From the NCBI GenBank assembly GCA_030638205.1, contig DAOWFB010000028.1, forward strand, positions 1-7,160: a stretch of DNA of 7,160 nucleotides, in the 5' to 3' direction. Below, piece after piece: positions 1 to 5,115 of this stretch. The notes beneath the pieces were generated by a model. That model did not search any database. It had not been told where the DNA came from and worked only from the letters and a program-made list of their open reading frames with translations. Numbering within the stretch: position 1 is the first letter of the stretch; the number at the start of each line of letters is the position of its first letter. A program made the position numbers and the translations under genes. The DNA comes from Thalassospiraceae bacterium. Its GTDB lineage: Bacteria > Pseudomonadota > Alphaproteobacteria > Rhodospirillales > Magnetovibrionaceae.

Positions 1-399
1 AAATGGTCTTGGCCCGCCGGTTATTTCACCGCTTTCACGCAAACCCTGCATCAATTCACGATTAGCCAAGGCCATTCCAATACCATCCTCGCTAAACTGT
101 TCGCCATTGGGCTTGATTGCAAATGCCCCCACCTCAAGACATCTGGCGGCTAATGGGATATCGCTGGTTACACAAATATCTGATTTTTTAATATTATCGG
201 CTATCCAGTCATCGGCCGCATCTGCGCCTTGGGTTACTATTACCAATTCAACCAATGGGTTTTGACTGGGGCGAATTCCGCCATCATTCACCATATAAGT
301 TTTTAAATTATGCCTGGTTGCTACGCGTATGGTCTCGTCCTTTACCGGGCAAGCATCGGCATCGATATAAATTTCTATATTGGCCCCAATATCAGACAA
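1..399 (-). CDS. yaiI: YaiI/YqxD family (UPF0178, DUF188) protein, 3' end cut by window edge
   Basis: This is a DUF188 protein, a small family related to PIN/NYN-type nuclease folds; its cellular role is not established. Reading down from 399, 133 codons are visible and the frame is open to the window edge. Family hallmarks seen are the N-terminal strand IYIDADACPVKDE, then VNDGGIRPSQNPLVELV, then ADDWIA, then TSDIPLAARCLE, then GMALANRELM and GEITGGPRPF. The family is usually about 150 residues, so only the C-terminal tail is missing. The start is TTG at 397-399. The codon before it is ATC and the one before that is an in-frame TAA, and no ATG occurs before the conserved core. An AAGGTGG ribosome-binding site lies about 11 bases upstream, inside the end of cyaY. 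The two genes overlap by 8 bases, so translational coupling is likely. The family assignment is secure; the biochemical function is unknown. Confidence 0.9.
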   Translation of the reverse strand, partial: MSDIGANIEIYIDADACPVKDETIRVATRHNLKTYMVNDGGIRPSQNPLVELVIVTQGADAADDWIADNIKKSDICVTSDIPLAARCLEVGAFAIKPNGEQFSEDGIGMALANRELMQGLRESGEITGGPRPF

Positions 400-727
400 G
401 ATTTACTGGCCCACCTTTAATTATTGCAAATTCATCCTCGAGCAGGCCTAGCAGTTGCCCTGCATCACGGGTGGATACCCATGCCCCTGCGCCCTCATCG
501 CCAGCGCCTTCATTAAACGAAAAATGGTGTGCCCCGCTCAACGGCGAAGACAGCCATATCTGACGATTGGGAGAATGCTTGTTTATTATGAAAACGCGCC
601 CATCATCCAGCTCGACGTTTAATATACCGCCCTCCAGATCAACCTCAGCCATATCGCCAATTTCACGCATTATGGCTTCAAACAGGCTCTCAATGGTCTT
701 TTCCACCATAATTTCAAAGTTTTCCAT
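392..727 (-). CDS. cyaY: Iron donor protein CyaY (bacterial frataxin)
   Basis: CyaY is a small cytoplasmic iron-binding protein that interacts with the IscS cysteine desulfurase and tunes Fe-S cluster assembly. The 111 residues follow the frataxin fold order. A first helix is rich in acids (E5, E9, E13, E17, E22, D25, E28, D30), matching the iron-binding acidic ridge. Beta strands follow: GGILNVELDDG, then VFIINKHSPNRQIWLSSP with the family's central Trp at residue 58, then GAHHFSF. A C-terminal helix runs from about residue 86 to 100. Length is typical. Residues 72-82 form a Gly/Ala/Glu-rich loop longer than in enterobacterial CyaY, as I recall that sequence. The ATG at 725-727 is preceded by AAGGA about 11 bases upstream. 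It is the first gene of a unit with the overlapping yaiI gene and is divergent from rpmE. No isc or suf genes are in view. Confidence 0.9.
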   Translation of the reverse strand: MENFEIMVEKTIESLFEAIMREIGDMAEVDLEGGILNVELDDGRVFIINKHSPNRQIWLSSPLSGAHHFSFNEGAGDEGAGAWVSTRDAGQLLGLLEDEFAIIKGGPVNLV

Positions 728-754
728 TTATTTGGCTTCCTTATTCCTAAGCCC

Positions 755-766
755 ATATAATATATA
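755..766 (-). promoter_or_regulatory. Possible -10 region for cyaY-yaiI
   Basis: The AT-only stretch ATATAATATATA lies 28-39 bases upstream of the cyaY start and, read on the minus strand, offers several -10-like hexamers such as TATATT and TATTAT. I found no good -35 box at 16-18 bases, so the exact position is uncertain. Confidence 0.25.
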
Positions 767-817
767 GGCACCGGATCAGGGCTATATCAGGGGTGAAGGC
801 TAATAGGCAAGCCCTTG

Positions 818-837
818 GGTTGGCCCCGGTTGGCCCC
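818..837. repeat. Perfect tandem 10-bp repeat (unit GGTTGGCCCC, two copies)
   Basis: Copies occupy 818-827 and 828-837, with GGG following. It lies between the divergent cyaY and rpmE promoters. Ten bases is about one helical turn, so a regulator-binding site is possible, but a simple slippage duplication is equally possible. Confidence 0.8.
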
Positions 838-861
838 GGGCTGACATGATAGCTATGAGGG

Positions 862-934
862 GCCTTAAGAGGGCTTGCACTTAAAGAACATGGCGGGTAT
901 ATAAGGCGCGCTTTAAACACTGGAGCCTTAAGAG
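862..934 (+). repeat. 10-bp direct repeat (GCCTTAAGAG) at both ends of the rpmE control region
   Basis: The exact 10-mer GCCTTAAGAG occurs at 862-871, just before the -35 box, and again at 925-934, immediately before the rpmE start codon where it covers part of the ribosome-binding region. The start-to-start distance is 63 bases. The core CTTAAG is palindromic. It could be a repressor or RNA-level control element for the L31 gene; the function is inferred from position only. Confidence 0.7.
875..903 (+). promoter_or_regulatory. Sigma-70 type promoter of rpmE
   Basis: TTGCAC at 875-880 and TATATA at 898-903 are separated by exactly 17 bases, close to the TTGACA/TATAAT consensus. Transcription would begin near 910, giving a leader of about 27 bases before the rpmE start. 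This is the best promoter match I see in the window. Confidence 0.6.
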
Positions 935-936
935 CT

Positions 937-1164
937 ATGAAGAACGATATCCACCCTGATTACCACGAAATTACGGTCGAAATGACCGATGGAACAAGCT
1001 ACAAGACCCGATCCACATGGGGCGCAGAGGGTGATACCCTTAAGCTTGATATTGACCCAAAATCTCATCCGGCATGGACAGGCGTCCACCGTCTTATGGA
1101 CAGTGGCGGCCAGCTTGCCAAGTTTAACAAGCGCTTCAAGGGATTCGGCCTTAAAGACGAATAG
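937..1164 (+). CDS. rpmE: 50S ribosomal protein L31 (bL31), cysteine-free type
   Basis: bL31 is a small protein of the large ribosomal subunit that helps bridge the 50S central protuberance to the 30S head. The 75 residues carry the family's clear signature: MKNDIHPDYHEITVEMTDG at the N-terminus, then YKTRSTWG, then LDIDPKSHPAWTG, then the C-terminal KFNKRF. There are no cysteines, so this is the form lacking the zinc-binding CxxC ribbon, common in alphaproteobacteria and independent of zinc supply. The ATG at 937 is preceded by GGAG (922-925) and AAGAG (930-934) as possible ribosome-binding sequences. It appears to be a single-gene transcription unit, with its own promoter upstream and an intrinsic terminator 38 bases after the stop. 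Length and sequence are normal for the family. Confidence 0.96.
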   Translation: MKNDIHPDYHEITVEMTDGTSYKTRSTWGAEGDTLKLDIDPKSHPAWTGVHRLMDSGGQLAKFNKRFKGFGLKDE

Positions 1165-1201
1165 GTTTTACCCCTATTCTTCTCTTCGGGCTTCCAAAAA
1201 G

Positions 1202-1232
1202 GGCGCCACCTTATTGGGTGGTGCCTTTTTTT
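1202..1232 (+). terminator. Intrinsic terminator after rpmE
   Basis: GGCGCCACC (1202-1210) pairs with GGTGGTGCC (1217-1225) over nine base pairs including one G-U, with a six-base loop, and is followed directly by seven T (1226-1232). This is a textbook rho-independent terminator on the plus strand, closing the rpmE unit. Confidence 0.9.
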
Positions 1233-1312
1233 GAGCAAAAATACTATATTTTGCCTTATTCTGCTATTTTTAGTAGTCCTTGTTAGCCATTTCGTGAAAA
1301 ACGGTTACTTTG

Positions 1313-1318
1313 TACAAT
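1313..1318 (+). promoter_or_regulatory. Possible -10 box for the cyclase gene
   Basis: TACAAT lies 61-66 bases upstream of the cyclase start, in an AT-rich stretch after the rpmE terminator. No convincing -35 box is found at 16-18 bases, so the promoter may be weak or activator-dependent, or may lie elsewhere between 1235 and 1370. Confidence 0.25.
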
Positions 1319-1378
1319 AAAATTAGTATGGATGAATGAAGAGGAAATTTTTGGTTTTGAGGGAAGCCAGAACTTAAA

Positions 1379-3361
1379 ATGGGCAAAGATAACACTCAAA
1401 TATCCTTTGAGGTGCAGGTGCTGCAAAGCGGCAACTGGCGTATTCACGCGCAATTTTCTGAAAACGAGCGCGATGACGCAATCGACGAGGCCAGGGCACT
1501 TGAATCAATGCCGGGCGTTGGCGATATAAAAGTTGTCCGCGATGCGTTTGATACCGAAACGCATCTACATAGCGAACACATAGTATACAAATACAATAGC
1601 CCCAATGCGATCTCACAGACTTCTGATGCTGATCGCTTTGCCCGTCTTGCCAGCGGTGGCGGGCCACGTGGTGGTGGGTCGCGTGGTGGCGGGTCGCGTG
1701 GTGGCGGGCGTGCCTCTAGCTTTGATCACAGCGGCGGAAGCAAAAGATCACGCAAGAAATCATCTGGTTTTGGGGTTATTACCAAGCTGTTATTGGTTAT
1801 ACTGTTTGGTCTTGCTCTGGCAGCCGTTGTAACCGGCATTGCTTCCGAATTGATGCCCTACAAAAAAGTATTGGGAATTGCGCTTTACGGTAAAATGCGT
1901 GCCAACGTTTTATTTGGCATGTTTATTTTGTTTTTTGTTTTTACGGTCGGAAGTTCGTTCCGGGTATTTATGGCCCGTGATGAACTAAACGTGCCCAACA
2001 TACCAAATATGCCCAATAGGTCGCGTAAACCTGCAGCAAAAAAACAAAAACAAGAAAAACAAGAAAAACAAACAAAAGAAGTGTTAAGCGCACGCGAAGA
2101 AAGAAAGAAGCGCGAAGAAGAGCGCAAGAAGCAAGAAGAGGCGCGCAAAGAAGAGGCCGCCGAACTCAAAAAACAAGAAGAAGAATCCGCCAGCGAAAAT
2201 GGCGAAAATGAAGACGCACTTAAAAAAGAGACCGAAGATGCCATAAAGAAAAAAGAAGAGGAAGATAGGGCCCCAGAAGAAACTGTGCCCGAAGAAGTAA
2301 TGTCGGATAATGCTGAAAAACAAAAAGTCGTGATGATGTCTTTCTTTGGCGAATCAATTCGCAAGCTTCCGGCAGAACGTAAAAAAATGGATAATTACAA
2401 CCGTTTTGGGGTCAACCTGTATTTGGCTGGCGCATCCGAAGCAATAGGTTCTGAGCGTGGCCTTGATGCAGCAGAAACAGAAAAAATATTATCCGATAGC
2501 CTAAAAGTAATGGGCATGGCTGAAAATAATGCCGATTCATTCGCCAAACGCTACGAAGAATACTTGCTTTCGGATAAGCGCTATATGCAGATGTTCCAAT
2601 CTGGCAGGCGCGATATGTCTGGATACCTTGCCGGTGAAGGTGATGCCGCCGTACGTATGGATGAAACCCTTGATGAATGGAACAAACCTGCGGAACCAGA
2701 AAACCCGGAAAAACAAATTGTCGTAATGTTTACTGATATTGTTGGCTCCACCGCCATGACCCACGAAAAAGGCAACCTAGGAGCGCAGGAAATTGTTCGT
2801 GCCCACAACAAGGTGGTTCGCGAGGCCCTTATCAAGTTCCACGGCAAAGAAATCAAGCATACCGGCGATGGAATAATGGCGTCGTTTGAAGATGTAACCG
2901 ATAGCGTAAATTCCACCGCCCATATGCAACGCCTTATCCAGCTGCACAATCAAAATGCCCCAGATATTCCATTAAAGGTAAAAATTGGTACCGCCATGGG
3001 CTCTGTGGTGGTTGAAGAAAATGATCTATATGGCGTTACCGTACAAATGGCGGCGCGCATTGTAGATAAAGGTGGCGAGGGCATGAACCTAGTATCTGAT
3101 ACGGTTTATGGAATGCTCAAAGGTGGAACAATGCAGTTTGTTAAACGCGGGCCATACCTAATGAAGGGTATTGATGGCCCAGCCTACCTTTATGAACACG
3201 TATGGGATGACAAAGCAGATATTGCCGCAATGACGGCACAGGCAGATGCCGATAATGCAGCTTTAGCGGCTCAGGCAGACATTGCACCGCCAGCAGAAGT
3301 CCCTGCCTCTGCCCCTGAGCAAGTTGAGCAACAGCCACCAGAAAATCAGGGACAGCAGTAA
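1379..3361 (+). CDS. Membrane-anchored class III adenylate/guanylate cyclase with extra N-terminal and helical domains
   Basis: This 660-residue protein is predicted to make cAMP (or cGMP) at the inner membrane. Order: an N-terminal alpha/beta domain (about 5-72); a Gly/Arg/Ser stretch (93-112); membrane helices near 133-156 and 176-196; a Lys/Glu/Gln segment, probably coiled coil (218-300); a helical domain (about 317-435); the cyclase homology domain (446-608); and an Ala/Pro/Gln tail. In the cyclase domain, D453 (FTDIVGST) and D497 (KHTGDG) match the two metal-binding aspartates, K493 the base-selecting lysine, D549 (NDLYG) the base-contacting aspartate and R560 (MAAR) the transition-state arginine. 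The usual Asn of that motif is Gln (Q556). K493 plus D549 favours ATP as substrate. Two membrane passes place both ends in the cytoplasm. GAGGGA lies about 14 bases before the ATG, a rather long spacing. The catalytic call is secure; the input domains are unrecognised and the signal is unknown. Confidence 0.9.
   Translation: MGKDNTQISFEVQVLQSGNWRIHAQFSENERDDAIDEARALESMPGVGDIKVVRDAFDTETHLHSEHIVYKYNSPNAISQTSDADRFARLASGGGPRGGGSRGGGSRGGGRASSFDHSGGSKRSRKKSSGFGVITKLLLVILFGLALAAVVTGIASELMPYKKVLGIALYGKMRANVLFGMFILFFVFTVGSSFRVFMARDELNVPNIPNMPNRSRKPAAKKQKQEKQEKQTKEVLSAREERKKREEERKKQEEARKEEAAELKKQEEESASENGENEDALKKETEDAIKKKEEEDRAPEETVPEEVMSDNAEKQKVVMMSFFGESIRKLPAERKKMDNYNRFGVNLYLAGASEAIGSERGLDAAETEKILSDSLKVMGMAENNADSFAKRYEEYLLSDKRYMQMFQSGRRDMSGYLAGEGDAAVRMDETLDEWNKPAEPENPEKQIVVMFTDIVGSTAMTHEKGNLGAQEIVRAHNKVVREALIKFHGKEIKHTGDGIMASFEDVTDSVNSTAHMQRLIQLHNQNAPDIPLKVKIGTAMGSVVVEENDLYGVTVQMAARIVDKGGEGMNLVSDTVYGMLKGGTMQFVKRGPYLMKGIDGPAYLYEHVWDDKADIAAMTAQADADNAALAAQADIAPPAEVPASAPEQVEQQPPENQGQQ
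1667..1711 (+). repeat. 15-bp tandem repeat, three copies, encoding RGGGS units
   Basis: Three in-frame units at 1667-1681, 1682-1696 and 1697-1711 follow CGTGGTGGYGGGTCG, the last ending CGT instead of TCG. They encode successive RGGGS, RGGGS and RGGGR, just before a basic stretch (KRSRKK) and the first membrane helix of the cyclase. Copy number is likely to vary between strains because the units are nearly identical. Confidence 0.9.
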
Positions 3362-3373
3362 AATAGTGGCGCT

Positions 3374-3426
3374 AAAACAGTAAAGGGCCGCTTAAAAAAA
3401 GCGACCCCTCAAAAACACTGTTTTTT
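3374..3426 (+). terminator. Intrinsic terminator of the cyclase gene (nested hairpin)
   Basis: An outer stem AAAACAGT (3374-3381) with ACTGTTTT (3417-3424) encloses an inner stem GGGCCGCTT (3385-3393) with AAGCGACCC (3399-3407), which has one C-A mismatch. The outer stem runs into six T at 3421-3426, and more T-rich sequence follows to 3450. It begins 13 bases after the cyclase stop. Confidence 0.7.
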
Positions 3427-3430
3427 ACTT

Positions 3431-3554
3431 ATTTTTTTGTTTCTTTTTTTATTGCTTTGAGCCCTGTTAAACTCGCACATTATTATTGTCGTTAAGACCG
3501 AAGGACTTTACCACGCGCCGGAGCGCGGTCAAGGAAACAAAGGGGTTAATTATC
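3431..3554. other. Unassigned intergenic sequence between two terminators
   Basis: Part of the 336-bp gap between the cyclase and the DUF1192 gene. No reading frame with coding character and no tRNA or tmRNA signature was found on either strand. It holds a T-rich run to 3450, one arm of a long inverted repeat (3462-3478), the hairpin CGCGC-CGGA-GCGCG at 3514-3527, and an overlapping GACCG (3496-3500) / CGGTC (3526-3530) pair. It lies beyond both flanking terminators, so it may be little transcribed. Confidence 0.5.
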
Positions 3555-3599
3555 AAAAAAAGACGCCACCCCAAAAGGGGTGGCGCAAGTCTAACAGGG
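3462..3599 (-). repeat. 17-bp imperfect inverted repeat spanning the convergent gap
   Basis: CCCTGTTAAACTCGCAC at 3462-3478 and GCGCAAGTCTAACAGGG at 3583-3599 are inverted copies differing at 3 of 17 positions. As RNA from the minus strand all three differences become G-U pairs, giving an unbroken 17-bp stem. As plus-strand RNA all three are A-C mismatches. The right arm overlaps the minus-strand terminator stem by three bases (3583-3585), so the two structures partly compete. Confidence 0.65.
3555..3585 (-). terminator. Intrinsic terminator on the minus strand
   Basis: On the minus strand CGCCACCCC pairs perfectly with GGGGTGGCG (nine base pairs, four-base loop TTTT; plus-strand arms 3564-3572 and 3577-3585), followed by TC and seven T (3561-3555). 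There is no T tract on the other side, so it acts only on minus-strand transcripts: the DUF1192 mRNA or a separate small RNA. Confidence 0.88.
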
Positions 3600-3640
3600 A
3601 GGCGTCGGAGGCCAATATGAACGCCGTCCGACACAGTTAG
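3555..3640 (-). ncRNA. Candidate small RNA: hairpin plus intrinsic terminator
   Basis: Read on the minus strand, the segment begins with a stem-loop. CTAAC (3640-3636) pairs with GTTAG (3595-3591), and inside it GTCGGA (3632-3627) pairs with TCCGAC (3609-3604), continued by GGC/GCC with one bulged base, around a 10-base loop. The 3' side leaves GCCTCCCT (3603-3596) unpaired, a CCUCC sequence able to pair with Shine-Dalgarno sequences, as in several alphaproteobacterial small RNAs. A strong terminator hairpin and seven U follow directly. A weak promoter, TTAATG (3670-3665) and TATTAG (3647-3642) with 17 bases between, would start it near 3635. It could instead be the processed or unprocessed 3' UTR of the DUF1192 mRNA. 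I do not recognise a named RNA family. Confidence 0.35.
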
Positions 3641-3697
3641 CCTAATACTCCACCATTAATAGAACATTAAAGAGGCCCTTAGGCCCATCAGTTGTAT

Positions 3698-3880
3698 TTA
3701 GGTCTTAAACAGGGAATTTGCGCCGTCTCTAGCGCCTTCCTTGAGCTTTATGGCCGCCCTTGCCCGCTCTATTTCGGCTTCCAGCTGGGCAATATGCTCG
3801 CCAATAGCCTCGATGGACATTTCATCCAGATTTACATTATTTTTCTTGATATGCTGCAATTTAAGATCTTCGTCATCCAT
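3698..3880 (-). CDS. DUF1192 family protein
   Basis: A 60-residue protein of the DUF1192 family, found mainly in alphaproteobacteria and without an assigned function. What can be seen is a start MDDEDL, a polar linker, then LDEMSIEAIGEHIAQLEAEIERARAAI, a continuous amphipathic helix that probably forms a short coiled coil, and the family-typical ending near NSLF. There is no signal peptide or membrane segment, so it should be cytoplasmic. The ATG at 3878-3880 has AGGA about 11 bases upstream. It is divergent from the quinone oxidoreductase gene (77 bases between start codons) and convergent with the cyclase gene. As I recall, DUF1192 genes often sit beside a quinone oxidoreductase and a DUF1013 gene in this class, as here. 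The family call is good; the role is unknown. Confidence 0.85.
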   Translation of the reverse strand: MDDEDLKLQHIKKNNVNLDEMSIEAIGEHIAQLEAEIERARAAIKLKEGARDGANSLFKT

Positions 3881-3921
3881 GGCGACAATTCCTGCTTTTC
3901 TTATCCTATTTGCTAGACCCT

Positions 3922-3927
3922 ATTGTA
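3922..3927 (-). promoter_or_regulatory. Probable -10 box for the DUF1192 gene
   Basis: On the minus strand TACAAT lies 42-47 bases upstream of the DUF1192 start. At 17 bases only a poor -35 candidate, GTTTAA, is present. The 77-bp divergent region must also hold the promoter of the quinone oxidoreductase gene, for which I see no clear boxes. Confidence 0.35.
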
Positions 3928-3957
3928 ACAAAGCCCGGCTCAGTTTAAACCCAAAGA

Positions 3958-4968
3958 ATGAGCAAATTAATACCCACCACCATGACCGCAATAGAAACCA
4001 AGGGCCCGGATGCCTCTGATTTAATGGCGACTGAACGCCCGGTACCAACACCCGGCAAGGGCTGCGTCCTTATAAAAATTGCCGCCGCCGGAATAAACCG
4101 CCCCGACATATTGCAACGCAAAGGTCTTTATCCGCCGCCTAGTGGTGCCAGTGATATTTTGGGCCTAGAGGCCGCCGGAACCATTGAGGCAATTGGCGAG
4201 GGCGTTACAAATTTAAACATCGGCGACAAGGTAACCGCACTTTTAAACGGTGGCGGTTATGCTGAATACGCAAGCGTCCCGGCCCTGCAATGCCTGCCCA
4301 TACCCAAGGGCCTGTCGATGGTCGAGGCCGCAGCATTACCGGAAACATTTTTTACCGTGTGGAGCAATCTTTTTGACCGGGCATCATTAAAACCCGGCGA
4401 AACGCTTTTAATTCATGGTGGTTCCAGCGGCATTGGAACCGCCGCCATACAAATTGCATCTAGGCTTGGCGTGCATGTCATTACCACCGCCGGATCAGAT
4501 GAAAAATGCAACGCCTGTGTGGAGCTTGGTGCCGAACGTGCAATTAATTACAAAGAAGAAGATTTCGCAGAAGCAGCCCGTGAATTTGGCAAAACAAAAA
4601 ACGGAACATCAGGAGTTGATGTAATATTGGATATGGTCGGTGGCGATTATGTTCAAAAAAATATTAAATCACTGGCCCCCGATGGGCGGCTAGTAAACAT
4701 CGCTTTCCTAAATGGCTCCAAGGTCGAAATAGACCTTATGACGGTAATGTTAAAACGTCTGAGCCTGACCGGGTCTACTCTCAGGGCGAGAAGCCCTGAA
4801 TTTAAGGGCGATATTGCCCAAAATCTTGAAAAAACCGTATGGCCACTATTGGAATCGGGCTCGATTGCCCCGGTTATCCATACGACGTTCCCCCTCAAAA
4901 TGGCGGCAAAAGCCCATGCTTTGATGGAATCCAGCCTCCATATTGGAAAAATAGTGCTAGAAACATAA
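3958..4968 (+). CDS. NAD(P)H quinone oxidoreductase, PIG3/zeta-crystallin type (zinc-free MDR family)
   Basis: Predicted soluble enzyme that uses NADPH to reduce quinones, from the zinc-independent branch of the medium-chain dehydrogenase/reductase superfamily. The 336 residues fit the PIG3 type: AAAGINRPDILQRKGLYPPP (43-62) in the catalytic domain, GGGYAEYASVP (98-108), ALPETFFTVWSNLFDR (126-141), the Rossmann dinucleotide loop GGSSGIG (154-160), TAGSDEKC (177-184) in the cofactor region, LDMVGGDYV (224-232) and the C-terminal SSLHIGKIVL. The zinc-binding residues of alcohol dehydrogenases are absent. ATG at 3958 has only a weak AAAGA upstream. An in-frame ATG at 3982 begins MTAIETKG, a common N-terminus in the family, so the true start may be eight residues later. 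It reads in the same direction as trcR, 147 bases upstream of it. The physiological substrate cannot be told from sequence. Confidence 0.92.
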   Translation: MSKLIPTTMTAIETKGPDASDLMATERPVPTPGKGCVLIKIAAAGINRPDILQRKGLYPPPSGASDILGLEAAGTIEAIGEGVTNLNIGDKVTALLNGGGYAEYASVPALQCLPIPKGLSMVEAAALPETFFTVWSNLFDRASLKPGETLLIHGGSSGIGTAAIQIASRLGVHVITTAGSDEKCNACVELGAERAINYKEEDFAEAAREFGKTKNGTSGVDVILDMVGGDYVQKNIKSLAPDGRLVNIAFLNGSKVEIDLMTVMLKRLSLTGSTLRARSPEFKGDIAQNLEKTVWPLLESGSIAPVIHTTFPLKMAAKAHALMESSLHIGKIVLET

Positions 4969-5028
4969 AAAAATCTCTCTCAAGATGCCTTATGCGGTTT
5001 ACCCGCCCTTAAAATTGGAATAAAAACA

Positions 5029-5057
5029 TTGCTTATTGGTCGCGGAAATCCTGATAA
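5029..5057 (+). promoter_or_regulatory. Possible promoter of trcR
   Basis: TTGCTT at 5029-5034 and TGATAA at 5052-5057 are separated by 17 bases. The -10 match is only moderate. No terminator with a T tract is visible after the quinone oxidoreductase stop, so read-through into trcR is also possible. Confidence 0.35.
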
Positions 5058-5081
5058 ATCCGCTAACCTCAATGATTTACC

Positions 5082-5101
5082 TCAGTAATTTTCAGTAATT
5101 T
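5082..5101 (+). repeat. Perfect tandem 10-bp repeat (unit TCAGTAATTT) upstream of trcR
   Basis: Two identical copies at 5082-5091 and 5092-5101 end against the AAGGA ribosome-binding site of trcR (5102-5106). With the proposed promoter they fall in the 5' leader. Spacing of one helical turn fits a regulator site, but slippage is an alternative. Confidence 0.85.
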
Positions 5102-5115
5102 AAGGAATAATATTT

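Noticed and set aside
567..767. Plus-strand frames over the cyaY gene (also 255-563).
   Set aside because: They are antisense to strongly conserved frataxin and DUF188 sequences and show no protein family features.
1885..2364. A 159-codon minus-strand reading frame rich in Ser and Phe inside the cyclase gene.
   Set aside because: It is the antisense of the Lys/Glu-rich coding stretch, whose GAA/AAG codons give few antisense stops; it has no ribosome-binding site or family features.
3441..3600. Possible tmRNA on the minus strand, because a frame reads LNDNNNVRV before a stop, reminiscent of alphaproteobacterial tag peptides.
   Set aside because: No T-arm sequence (GGTTCGA type), no acceptor stem with G-U pair, no Ala-Ala ending and no pseudoknot pattern; the resemblance is short and AT-rich.
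3617..3640. A plus-strand mini-ORF (ATG to TAG, seven codons, MNAVRHS) with GGAGG five bases upstream, resembling a leader peptide.
   Set aside because: No plus-strand gene follows for over 300 bases, no plus-strand promoter is visible, and the bases are explained by the minus-strand hairpin, whose CCTCC arm is the complement of the apparent ribosome-binding site.
3441..3660. Possible 6S RNA, since a long closing stem surrounds about 100 nt.
   Set aside because: An intrinsic terminator with a U run lies inside the would-be RNA, there is no recognisable central bubble, and the 3' end has no terminator on that strand.
4969..5020. Small hairpin GCGG-TTTAC-CCGC after the quinone oxidoreductase gene as a terminator.
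   Set aside because: Four base pairs with no T tract behind it; too weak to call.
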